A stretch of DNA of 62,591 bases from Bacilli bacterium (GTDB lineage Bacteria; Bacillota_I; Bacilli_A; RF39; UBA660). Within the stretch, counting starts at the first letter, position 1. Each line of letters starts with the position of its first letter. This document shows, piece by piece, positions 6,958 through 14,572 of the stretch. The position numbers and the translations under genes are program-made. The stretch spans positions 1 through 62,591 of the forward strand of contig CAAGHJ010000053.1 of the NCBI GenBank assembly GCA_900769635.1, read 5' to 3'. Below the pieces are notes generated by a model, which did not search any database, was not told where the DNA came from, and was given only the letters and a program-made list of their open reading frames with translations.

Positions 6958-8832
6958 ATGTTTAATAGTATTTCTATTCAGATTTGTAGTTTAGTTTATG
7001 TGGTTATGCTTATTGTGGTTTATCTTTATAAGAGGAAGTATAATTCGCTTGAGAATGGTATTTATAAGGTTATGCTTATTAATACGTTATTTATTTTGAT
7101 TTTGGATTTGATGAGTATTTTTACGATTAGGTATTATGTTAATTTTTCTTTTATTAATGGGGTTTTTTCAAAGGGTTTTTTGGTTTTAGTGGGGTTTTGG
7201 TTTGGGTTATTTCTTCTTTACACGATGGTATGCGAGTACAAGGAGAATTTTAAGTGTTTTAGTGAGGCTTTAAAGAAGTCAAGGGGTGTTAAGGTATGGC
7301 TTGGTATGATGGTTTTGATGTTTATTGGTATTGTTTATTTTCCAGCGGAGTATTCGGTAGATGATATTTATATGTATGGGAAATCTTTTGATTTTACTTA
7401 CTATATTTGTGTTTTTATGAGTACGATTAGTTTGGTTATTCTTGCGATTAACAGGAAGAGGATTTCGGGGAATAGATGGATACCGATGATGTTATTTTTG
7501 TTTAGTTTATTGATTGTTTTTTCGGTACAGTTTCTGTGTCATAATCTTCTTATTATTAGTAGTGGTATTGCGATTGTGACGGTATTTATGTATTTTATTT
7601 TGGTTAATCCTGATATTCGGTACATAGATGAACTTAATGCCCTTAGGGAAGAAGCGGAAAATGCTAATAGGGCTAAGACGGACTTTCTCGCTAGTATGAG
7701 TCACGAGATTAGGACGCCGATGAATGCGATTATTGGGCTGACGGACTCGGCTCTTTCGAATGAGCTTTCGGACAGTGTTAGGGAGGATATTAAGAATATT
7801 AATAATGCGGGGCAGATTCTTTTGGAGATTATTAATAATATTTTGGATATTTCAAAGATTGAGGAAGGGAAAATGGAACTTTCTTGTAGTTCTTACTCGA
7901 TTAGTAATATTGTTTTAGAACTTTCTAATATTGTTATGGTTAGGATTGGGGATAAGCCGATTAAATTTAATATGAGTATTGACCCGAATATTCCGAGGAA
8001 GCTTTATGGGGATGAGACGAAGATTTTTCAGATTTGTCTTAATATTCTTAATAATGCTGCGAAGTATACGGATAAGGGAGAGATTGATTTTAGTGTTAGT
8101 TCTAAGGTAAGTGGCGATGATTGTATGCTTACTTTCAGGGTTAGTGATACTGGTAAGGGTATTAAGAAAGAGGATTATGATAGGCTTTTTGTTAAGTTCG
8201 AGAGGCTGGATAAGGAGGTTAATCAGACGATTGAGGGAACGGGTCTTGGGCTTGTTATTACGAAGGAAATGGTTGAACTTATGGGGGGTAAGCTTGGGTT
8301 TAGTAGTGAATATGGTAAGGGGTCTGTGTTTACGGTTAGTATCCCACAAAGGGTTATGGATCACGCGATTGTGGGGGTTATTAATAGTTTGGACTTGAAA
8401 GAGAAAGAGGTTGAGTATTTTAATGGGGCGAGGTTCAAGATTCTTATTGTTGATGATAATAAGCTTAATTTGAAGGTAGCGGAGAAACTTATGAGGCCGT
8501 ATAATTTTCAGATTACGACGGTTACGAGTGGTTTAGCGTGTCTTAATTATACAAAGAAGAATAAGTATGATTTGATATTTCTTGATCATATGATGCCGGA
8601 GATGGATGGTATTCAGACGATGCGGTATTTGAAACAGAGGGTGGATTTTGTTAATACGCCGATTGTGGCTCTTACGGCTAATGCGATTAGTGGTATGAAG
8701 GAGATGTATCTTAGGGAGGGGTTTGATGATTATCTTTCAAAGCCTATTGATCAGGTTAAGCTTAATGAGATTTTGCGAAAGTATTTGCTTAAGGATGGGG
8801 GTAATGATAATGATAAGGGAACGGGAATATAG
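6958..8832 (+). CDS. Membrane-bound hybrid histidine kinase
   Basis: The protein has about six N-terminal membrane segments (residues 1-225), a HisKA domain with His249 in SMSHEIRTPMNAIIG, and a HATPase domain with N-box NILNNAAKYTDKG, G1 DTGKGI and G2 GTGLGL. A C-terminal receiver follows, with Asp543 in FLDHMMPEMDG. No HPt domain is present; the separate HPt gene at 4932 fills that gap. ATG at 6958 is preferred over the upstream GTG at 6934 because GGGGAA lies 7 bases before it and it starts 4 bases after the previous stop. There is no large extracellular sensor domain, so the signal is probably sensed in the membrane. Confidence 0.9.
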   Translation: MFNSISIQICSLVYVVMLIVVYLYKRKYNSLENGIYKVMLINTLFILILDLMSIFTIRYYVNFSFINGVFSKGFLVLVGFWFGLFLLYTMVCEYKENFKCFSEALKKSRGVKVWLGMMVLMFIGIVYFPAEYSVDDIYMYGKSFDFTYYICVFMSTISLVILAINRKRISGNRWIPMMLFLFSLLIVFSVQFLCHNLLIISSGIAIVTVFMYFILVNPDIRYIDELNALREEAENANRAKTDFLASMSHEIRTPMNAIIGLTDSALSNELSDSVREDIKNINNAGQILLEIINNILDISKIEEGKMELSCSSYSISNIVLELSNIVMVRIGDKPIKFNMSIDPNIPRKLYGDETKIFQICLNILNNAAKYTDKGEIDFSVSSKVSGDDCMLTFRVSDTGKGIKKEDYDRLFVKFERLDKEVNQTIEGTGLGLVITKEMVELMGGKLGFSSEYGKGSVFTVSIPQRVMDHAIVGVINSLDLKEKEVEYFNGARFKILIVDDNKLNLKVAEKLMRPYNFQITTVTSGLACLNYTKKNKYDLIFLDHMMPEMDGIQTMRYLKQRVDFVNTPIVALTANAISGMKEMYLREGFDDYLSKPIDQVKLNEILRKYLLKDGGNDNDKGTGI

Positions 8833-8859
8833 GTATTATTGGAACTTTTAACTTTAGAA

Positions 8860-8890
8860 TAACCGCCTTGAAAAAGGGTGGTTTTTTATT
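8860..8890 (+). terminator. Terminator of the phosphorelay operon
   Basis: AACCGCC ... GGGTGGTT hairpin followed by TTTTT, about 30 bases after the kinase stop. Confidence 0.6.
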
Positions 8891-8892
8891 AT

Positions 8893-8936
8893 TAACTCCA
8901 AAAAAGTTGATTTAGTATTTGACTTTTTTGGAGTTA
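8893..8936. repeat. Perfect 15-bp inverted repeat overlapping a promoter
   Basis: Arms TAACTCCAAAAAAGT (8893-8907) and its exact complement (8922-8936) flank a 14-base loop. The right arm overlaps the -35 box and spacer of the promoter of the ATPase gene, so it may be an operator or an mRNA hairpin. Confidence 0.75.
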
Positions 8937-8947
8937 TAGTGTATATT
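8919..8947 (+). promoter_or_regulatory. Promoter of the DUF4143 ATPase
   Basis: TTGACT (8919-8924), 17-base spacer, TATATT (8942-8947). AGGTGGAGG follows before the ATG at 8968. Confidence 0.65.
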
Positions 8948-8967
8948 TTAGGTGGAGGTTAGTAATT

Positions 8968-10320
8968 ATGGATAGAATGGCAATGAATGATTTAATTAAA
9001 TGGAAGAATAAGGAAAATAGAAAGCCTTTACTTTTATATGGGGCAAGACAAGTGGGCAAGACTTATCTAGTTAAGGAGTTTGGAAGGAAATATTTTAAGG
9101 ATATTATTTATGTTAACTTTGAAACTAATGATATTGTGGCGAAGATTTTTGAGGAGAATATTACTCCTGAGCATATTATTAAGAATTTGGAGCTTATTTT
9201 TAACAAAAAGATTGAGGCGGATAAGACGTTAATTTTCTTTGATGAAATTCAGAAAAACACAAGAGCTCTTACTTCTTTTAAGTATTTTTGTGAGGATGCT
9301 CCTAACTTTTTTGTTATTGGAGCTGGTAGTTTACTTGGTGTTCCTATTAATAAAAAGGATTATTCTTTTCCAGTTGGGAAGGTGGATTTTCTTACTATAT
9401 ATCCGCTTAGTTTTGAGGAGTTTTTAATTAACACTGGGAATAGCCTACTTTTAGATAAAATAAGGGAATGTTTCCAAAATGACACGCAGATGGACGAGGT
9501 TATTCATAACAAGGCTTTGGGGCTTTATTATGATTATTTGACAGTTGGGGGGATGCCCGAGGCTCTTTCTGAGTATATAAGGAGTGGTTCACTTGTTAGT
9601 TCGGCAGATTATCAAAGAGCAATTATAGAGGCTTATAAGAATGATATTACGAAGTATGCACCGGATGCGAGTATGGCAAATAGAATTATTGCAACGTTTA
9701 ATTCTATTCCTGTGCAACTTGCTAAGGATAATAAGAAGTTTCAGTATAAGTTTATTCAAAAGGGAGGCACGAGTGGGATTTTTGGGGATGCTATTAATTG
9801 GCTTATTAATGCAGGAATTGTCAATAGTTGTGTGAAGACAAAGATTGGTGTACCACTTAAAATGTATGAGGAGATGGATTCGTTTAAGCTTTATATGAAT
9901 GATGTGGGGCTACTAACTAATTTGAGTGAGTTTCCGCTTTATCTTATTCATAATAGAGAGGCTGTTAATGAGATGATGATGGGAATGCTGACGGAGAATT
10001 ATGTTGCGAGTGCACTTAAATATAATGGGGTTAATCTTAATTATTTTAAGAATGACTTTGATAGTGAAATTGATTTTATTTTGCAATCTGAAAAGGGGAA
10101 TATCATTCCTTTGGAGGTTAAATCTAGCACACATACGAGGTCAAGGAGTTTGTTTAATTATGTAAAGGAGTATGAGCCTAAGTATGCAATTAGGGTTAGT
10201 GCAAAGAATTTTGGATTTGTGAATGGTATTAAGTCTGTGCCTCTTTATGCGGTATTTTGTATTAACAAAGATAGTCTTGATAGACAGATTGATAAGGGGG
10301 AAAGGAATAATAAGGAGTAG
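8968..10320 (+). CDS. AAA_14/DUF4143 family ATPase
   Basis: The 450-residue protein has a Walker A GARQVGKT at residues 25-32, a Walker B LIFFDEIQ, and the TIYPLSFEEFL sensor region typical of the AAA_14 family, followed by a DUF4143 C-terminal domain with a PD-(D/E)XK-like end (EIDFILQ...IPLEVKSS). These ATPases occur in many copies in gut bacteria and archaea and are often linked to mobile or defence genes; their biochemical role is not settled. The gene has its own promoter and terminator. Its last codons lie inside a 126-bp repeat that recurs after the next gene. Confidence 0.85.
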   Translation: MDRMAMNDLIKWKNKENRKPLLLYGARQVGKTYLVKEFGRKYFKDIIYVNFETNDIVAKIFEENITPEHIIKNLELIFNKKIEADKTLIFFDEIQKNTRALTSFKYFCEDAPNFFVIGAGSLLGVPINKKDYSFPVGKVDFLTIYPLSFEEFLINTGNSLLLDKIRECFQNDTQMDEVIHNKALGLYYDYLTVGGMPEALSEYIRSGSLVSSADYQRAIIEAYKNDITKYAPDASMANRIIATFNSIPVQLAKDNKKFQYKFIQKGGTSGIFGDAINWLINAGIVNSCVKTKIGVPLKMYEEMDSFKLYMNDVGLLTNLSEFPLYLIHNREAVNEMMMGMLTENYVASALKYNGVNLNYFKNDFDSEIDFILQSEKGNIIPLEVKSSTHTRSRSLFNYVKEYEPKYAIRVSAKNFGFVNGIKSVPLYAVFCINKDSLDRQIDKGERNNKE

Positions 10321-10420
10321 GAGTTTCTTCCCTACTCTTTTTAATTTTTGAAATTTGCAAGAAGTCCTTGCAAAATTTAAATTCAAACTATTGTTCTTGG
10401 TTTATAGTCCCATAGTGCAA
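10295..10420 (+). repeat. 126-bp direct repeat, copy 1
   Basis: It covers the last codons of the ATPase gene, its terminator, a TTTGCAAG-AAGTC-CTTGCAAA palindrome (10354-10374) and about 40 further bases. It aligns without gaps to 11596-11721 with about 12 mismatches by hand count. Confidence 0.85.
10315..10342 (+). terminator. Terminator of the ATPase gene
   Basis: GAGTAGG (10315-10321) pairs with CCTACTC (10331-10337), followed by five T. Confidence 0.65.
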
Positions 10421-10445
10421 AAAAGAAAATTTTTTCTTATAATTA

Positions 10446-10474
10446 ATGACATTTGGAAAATTTTTTGATACAAT
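10446..10474 (+). promoter_or_regulatory. Promoter of the DUF1016 nuclease gene
   Basis: ATGACA (10446-10451), 17-base spacer, TACAAT (10469-10474) with an extended TGA. AAAGGAG precedes the ATG at 10500. Confidence 0.5.
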
Positions 10475-10499
10475 TTAGATATGTAAAGGAGTTGATAAA

Positions 10500-11555
10500 A
10501 TGATAGATAACAATGATTATTTCAAGCTTTTGGAGGAAGTCAAGGGCGAGCTTGTCAGTACGAGGCGAGAGGCGGTCGAGAGTGTTAACAAGTCTCTGAT
10601 ACTTATGTATTATAAGATTGGGAAGATGCTTCTGGAAAACAATAAGTATGGGGCTACTTTTATCGATAATCTAGCTAAGGATTTAAAAATGGCGTTTCCG
10701 AGTGTTAAGGGTATGTCGGCGAGAAATTTGCGATATATGCAGAAATTTGCTAAGGAATATGGGGATATTAACTTTTTGCAAGAAGTCCTTGCAAAATTGT
10801 CGTGGAATCATAATCAGATGTTACTTGACAAGGTAAAGGACGAGAAAAAGCGAAAGTGGTATGCAGAGAAGGCTGTTATTAATGGTTGGTCGACAACTGT
10901 TTTGGCTCATCAAATTAAACTTAATCTTTATGAAAGACAGGCTGTACTTGAAAATAAAACGGAAAATTATAAGGATACTTTACCGATGGAAATTAGTGAT
11001 AAGGCAAGGGAGATGCTTAAAGACCCGTACATTTTTGATTTTCTATCGTTACGAGAAGATATGAAAGAGCTGGAAATTGAGAAAGAGCTTACTTCTAACA
11101 TTACTAAACTTTTGCTAGAACTTGGTAATGGGTTTGCTTTTGTGGGTAGACAGTATCATATCGAGGTTGGAGATAAGGATTATTATTTGGATTTGTTATT
11201 TTACAATTTGAGGGTTAAGAGTTATGTAGTAGTTGAACTTAAAGCCACAGAATTTAAACCTGAATATGCGGGAAAACTTAATTTTTATCTTTCGGCAGTT
11301 GACAGGTACATTAAGAGTGATACTGACAATCCTACTTTTGGTATTCTTTTGTGTAGGGAGAAGGATAAGATTACAGCGGAACTGGCACTAAAAGATATTA
11401 ATAAACCGATTGGGGTTAGTGAGTATAAGTTGCTTTCGGATTTACCTGATTATTTGAATAATACTTTACCTAATATTAGTGATATTGAAAAAAGACTGGA
11501 ACATAATCAGAGGGAGATGAGTAATCAGAGTAATCAAGAGCATTATGATAATTAG
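10500..11555 (+). CDS. YhcG-like PD-(D/E)XK nuclease family protein (DUF1016)
   Basis: The N-terminal half has the DUF1016_N signature (SVNKSLILMYYKIGKML, LSARNL-type GMSARNLRYMQKFA, LSWNHN). The C-terminal half is the PD-(D/E)XK-type nuclease domain with Asp in YYLDLLFYN and the catalytic pair in VVVELKA, followed by KLNFYLSAVD. Length (351) fits the family. Family members are widely found beside restriction-modification genes and mobile elements, and their cellular role is uncertain. Its own codons for LQEVLAKL carry the same 24-base palindrome found in the two flanking repeats. It has its own promoter, so it is a separate unit from the ATPase. Confidence 0.85.
   Translation: MIDNNDYFKLLEEVKGELVSTRREAVESVNKSLILMYYKIGKMLLENNKYGATFIDNLAKDLKMAFPSVKGMSARNLRYMQKFAKEYGDINFLQEVLAKLSWNHNQMLLDKVKDEKKRKWYAEKAVINGWSTTVLAHQIKLNLYERQAVLENKTENYKDTLPMEISDKAREMLKDPYIFDFLSLREDMKELEIEKELTSNITKLLLELGNGFAFVGRQYHIEVGDKDYYLDLLFYNLRVKSYVVVELKATEFKPEYAGKLNFYLSAVDRYIKSDTDNPTFGILLCREKDKITAELALKDINKPIGVSEYKLLSDLPDYLNNTLPNISDIEKRLEHNQREMSNQSNQEHYDN
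10775..10798 (+). repeat. Internal copy of the repeat palindrome
   Basis: These 24 bases, coding for LQEVLAKL, are identical to 10354-10377 and 11655-11678. They contain TTTGCAAG-AAGTC-CTTGCAAA. Confidence 0.8.
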
Positions 11556-11595
11556 AATAATGACAGAATAATTGCTATAATTATGTAAGATGTTG

Positions 11596-11721
11596 AGGGG
11601 GAAGGGAACGATAAGGAGTAGGATTTTCTTCCCTACTCTTTTTAGTTTTTGAAATTTGCAAGAAGTCCTTGCAAAATTTAAAGTCATACTTTTGTTATTT
11701 ATTTATAGTCCCATAGGGCAA
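11596..11721 (+). repeat. 126-bp direct repeat, copy 2
   Basis: This is a second copy of 10295-10420. In the matching frame its first codons read GEGNDKE-stop, compared with GERNNKE-stop at the end of the ATPase. It therefore looks like a leftover 3' end of another copy of that ATPase gene, with terminator and palindrome. Confidence 0.85.
11616..11643 (+). terminator. Terminator inside repeat copy 2
   Basis: GAGTAGG (11616-11622) pairs with CCTACTC (11632-11638) and is followed by a T-run. It probably ends transcription of the nuclease gene. Confidence 0.6.
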
Positions 11722-11743
11722 TGGAAAAAAGAAAAGAAGATGG

Positions 11744-13018
11744 TTAGTCTTCCTTGATTATTTCATAGATTAATTTGTAATCGGGCTCTTTGTTTGGAGT
11801 GATTTGGAATATGTTTCCTTCGATATCGATGTGCTCTTTTCCGGTGTGGAGGCGGAGAATTGTGTCATTTTGGTGGATGGGGTCATTGGGGCGTTTTAGT
11901 ACTTCGATACCGGCAGTGTAATCGATTTGGTCCTCTTTATTTAGGCGGCCACTACCGAGGTGCATAGAGAGTTTACCTAGTTCGTGGGCATTGAGATGGG
12001 TTAGATATCCGGCTTTATTGGCGAGGACATCAAAGGTGTAATTGCTTATGGGGAAGTTCTCAATATCGGCTTTTTGGTACTTGATATATTCGAGGAATTT
12101 TATATAGGCACGACCACTTTCAAAGTTGGTTTGGACAAGGCGTGCTGCTTCGATAGTTGGTATTTCAAGACCGAGAGCAACCATTTCTGTAGCGAGGTTT
12201 AGGCAAAGGGTGGTGAGGTTTGATGTTTTGTGATTTTTGAGAATATCGATAGCTTCTTCTACTTCAAGTGTATTGCCTATATTTTGACCGAGGGGTACAT
12301 CCATATTGGTAAGGAGACAGACTACTTTTATATTGTAGCTTTTGCCTATCTTTATCATTAGATGGGCGAGTTTACGAGCGGATTGGATATTATGGATAAG
12401 GGCTCCTGTTCCTACTTTTATATCAAGAACGAGTTTTTTTACACCAAGGGCTATTTTTTTACTCATAATGGATGAGGCTATAAGGGGGAGGGATTCGACA
12501 GTACCGGTTACATCTCTTAGGGCGTATATTTTTTTATCGGCAATGGCAATGTCTTCGGTTTGGCTGGTTATGGAAAAGCCGATTTTATTTACCATATCTA
12601 GAAATTCGTCTAGGGTTTGATTTACTTTTAATCCTGGTATGGATTCTAGTTTATCGATTGTTCCTCCGGTATAGCCTAGTCCACGGCCACTCATTTTGGC
12701 TACTTTTACCCCACAAGATGCTACTAGGGGGGAGATTATGAGTGTTGTTTTATCCCCTACTCCTCCGGTTGAGTGTTTATCTACTACGTTATCTCCTAGG
12801 TTATTTAGGTCAAGTATTCTACTGGCTCCTACCATTGCTTTGGTTAAGTTAATTGTTTCTTTTTCGGTCATTCCGTTTAGGACAATGGCCATTAGAAGGG
12901 AACTCATTTGGTAGTCTTTGATGTCCTCACTTAGGTAGTTTTTGATGACGTAGTTTAGTTCATCGTAGGTTAATTCGCCTTTGTTTTTTTTCTTGGTTAT
13001 TATATCTATTATATTCAT
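11744..13018 (-). CDS. pdp: Pyrimidine-nucleoside phosphorylase
   Basis: The 424-residue protein belongs to the thymidine/pyrimidine-nucleoside phosphorylase family. It shows KHSTGGVGDKT, the phosphate-binding motif near residues 80-90, and SGRGLGYTGGTIDKLESIPG. It cleaves uridine, deoxyuridine and thymidine with phosphate to give the base and (deoxy)ribose-1-phosphate in nucleoside salvage. Length and the C-terminal alpha/beta domain are normal for the Firmicutes enzyme. It is the last gene of a likely scpA-scpB-pdp transcript, 35 bases after scpB. No clear terminator is seen between its stop and repeat copy 2. Confidence 0.93.
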   Translation of the reverse strand: MNIIDIITKKKNKGELTYDELNYVIKNYLSEDIKDYQMSSLLMAIVLNGMTEKETINLTKAMVGASRILDLNNLGDNVVDKHSTGGVGDKTTLIISPLVASCGVKVAKMSGRGLGYTGGTIDKLESIPGLKVNQTLDEFLDMVNKIGFSITSQTEDIAIADKKIYALRDVTGTVESLPLIASSIMSKKIALGVKKLVLDIKVGTGALIHNIQSARKLAHLMIKIGKSYNIKVVCLLTNMDVPLGQNIGNTLEVEEAIDILKNHKTSNLTTLCLNLATEMVALGLEIPTIEAARLVQTNFESGRAYIKFLEYIKYQKADIENFPISNYTFDVLANKAGYLTHLNAHELGKLSMHLGSGRLNKEDQIDYTAGIEVLKRPNDPIHQNDTILRLHTGKEHIDIEGNIFQITPNKEPDYKLIYEIIKED

Positions 13019-13053
13019 ACTAACCTCTTCTTTCTTTTTATTCTTTTTTATTT

Positions 13054-13602
13054 TTATTCTTTATAGGTTGAGGTAAATAGTTCTTTTTCGTTACTTTCTT
13101 CCTCAGTATAGTTTATTTTGGGTAAGTCTTCTTTACAAGATAGTCCAAAATAGTCTAAAAAGTCATCTGTTGTTTTGTATAATATGGGTCTACCTGGGGC
13201 ATCGGACTTACCGGCTTCTTTGATTAGTCCTTTGGCAACTAGTCTTCTTAGAACGAAAGTTGATTCTACACCTCGCATTTCATCTATTGTTATTCTGGTT
13301 ATGGGTTCGTTATAGGCTATTATGGCAAGGACTTCGAGAGCGGCTGCTGATAGGGCATAACCGGTAGAATTATCTAAGAGTCGTTGGTAGTACTCTTTGT
13401 GTTCAGGGCGAGTTGTTAATTTGAAGGTATTGCCTAGATAGTTTATGCGAAGTCCACGGTTTTCTTTTTCGTAATTTATTTTTAGTTCATATACTAATTT
13501 TTTGGCTTCTTCTTCGGTTATTCCGAGGACATTTTTTACCTCATCAAGAGTTAGTCCTTGGTCGCCTTGCACATAAAGAAGGCCCTCTAATATTCCTAAC
13601 AT
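13054..13602 (-). CDS. scpB: Segregation and condensation protein B
   Basis: The 182-residue protein has two winged-helix domains and the ScpB signature (ALEVLAIIAYNEPITR, RGVESTFVLRRLVAKGLI, GRPILYKTTDDFLDYFGL). ScpB dimers bind ScpA in the Smc-ScpAB condensin, which organises and segregates the chromosome. The gene overlaps the end of scpA by 7 bases, so the two are translationally coupled. The short acidic C-terminal tail is unremarkable. Confidence 0.95.
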   Translation of the reverse strand: MLGILEGLLYVQGDQGLTLDEVKNVLGITEEEAKKLVYELKINYEKENRGLRINYLGNTFKLTTRPEHKEYYQRLLDNSTGYALSAAALEVLAIIAYNEPITRITIDEMRGVESTFVLRRLVAKGLIKEAGKSDAPGRPILYKTTDDFLDYFGLSCKEDLPKINYTEEESNEKELFTSTYKE

Positions 13603-14345
13603 TTGTTATCACTCATTTCTAGTATTATATCGGAGAAGTTTTCTTTTTGTTTTACTTCAATAGTGCCTTCTTTTATCATATCTAAAAGGGAGAGAAAGGT
13701 TACTACTATATAGGGTTTATTGTATTCTTCAAAGAGAGAGGTAAAGGTTACTCTTCCTTTTTCTTTAAGGGTTTTTAGAATACTTTGTTTTCTTTCTTTG
13801 ATGCTATATTCTTTGGTTGTTACTTTAGTGGTAAGGGGTTTTTCATCGTCTTTTCTTTTTAGAAAGGCATTCATTGCTTTTACTAAGTCGTCAATATTTC
13901 CTGTTCCTAATAGTTTGGTCTCTTCGATATAGTTTTTTATTTTTTCAGGGGATTTGATGTATATTTCTTTGCGTTTTTGTTCTTTTTCTTTGAAGAATGG
14001 AGCTAGTTCTTTGTATTTTTGGTACTCGACTAGTTTATTTATAAGGGCTTCTTTTGAGACTTCTTCTTCATCTTCTCCTTCTTCTTTTGGTTTCTGTGGT
14101 AAGAGAGATGCGGATTTTATTTCCATTAATTCGGCAGCCATTACTAGATAGCTAGATGCTACTTCGATATTTAGTTCTTCCATTTTATGGATATAGTCTA
14201 GGTAGTCTTGGGTAATTTTGGTAATGGATATTTCATAGATATTTATATTGTCTTTTTTTATTAGATGTAATAGGAGATCGAGGGGACCTTCAAACTCATT
14301 TATTTTTATGTTATAGGTATTTTTATCTATGACTTTATTTTGCAT
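13596..14345 (-). CDS. scpA: Segregation and condensation protein A (kleisin)
   Basis: The N-terminus FEGPLDLLLHLIKKDNINIYEI is the ScpA kleisin signature that contacts the Smc neck. The middle is charged, with a Glu-rich linker (about residues 85-100). The C-terminus is a winged helix for the Smc head. The 249 residues fit the family. It is first in scpA-scpB-pdp and overlaps scpB by 7 bases. The 198 bases before it hold no gene. Confidence 0.95.
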   Translation of the reverse strand: MQNKVIDKNTYNIKINEFEGPLDLLLHLIKKDNINIYEISITKITQDYLDYIHKMEELNIEVASSYLVMAAELMEIKSASLLPQKPKEEGEDEEEVSKEALINKLVEYQKYKELAPFFKEKEQKRKEIYIKSPEKIKNYIEETKLLGTGNIDDLVKAMNAFLKRKDDEKPLTTKVTTKEYSIKERKQSILKTLKEKGRVTFTSLFEEYNKPYIVVTFLSLLDMIKEGTIEVKQKENFSDIILEMSDNKC

Positions 14346-14528
14346 TCTATCTTACTCCTTTTAATTAATTATAGCAGATTGGGGGTTAATTGTAAATGTT
14401 TTTTGTTTAATTTGAATATTCGTAAGGGTTATATGGCTAGAGTGATACTTGCAGTTTTTTTTGTTCTGCACTTATTGGTAGACAGTTTTTGAATTTCTGT
14501 AATATTTGAATAGCGGTTTTGGAAAAAT

Positions 14529-14572
14529 TGTAAAAAGGACAAGTTACATACTAGAACTTGCACTTTTTACAA
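14529..14572 (-). terminator. Terminator overlapping the stop of 14544-15827
   Basis: A long two-part stem, TTGTAAAAAG/CTTTTTACAA outside and CAAGTT/AACTTG inside, surrounds the stop codon. On the minus strand it is followed by TTTTT. Confidence 0.65.

Noticed and set aside
10141..10386. Minus-strand open frame sharing its N-terminus with one at 11466-11687
   Set aside because: The similarity is only the 126-bp repeat read in reverse. Neither frame has a start signal.
10295..11721. CRISPR array or IS element
   Set aside because: Only two long repeats 1.3 kb apart with a gene between. No spacers, terminal inverted repeats or transposase.
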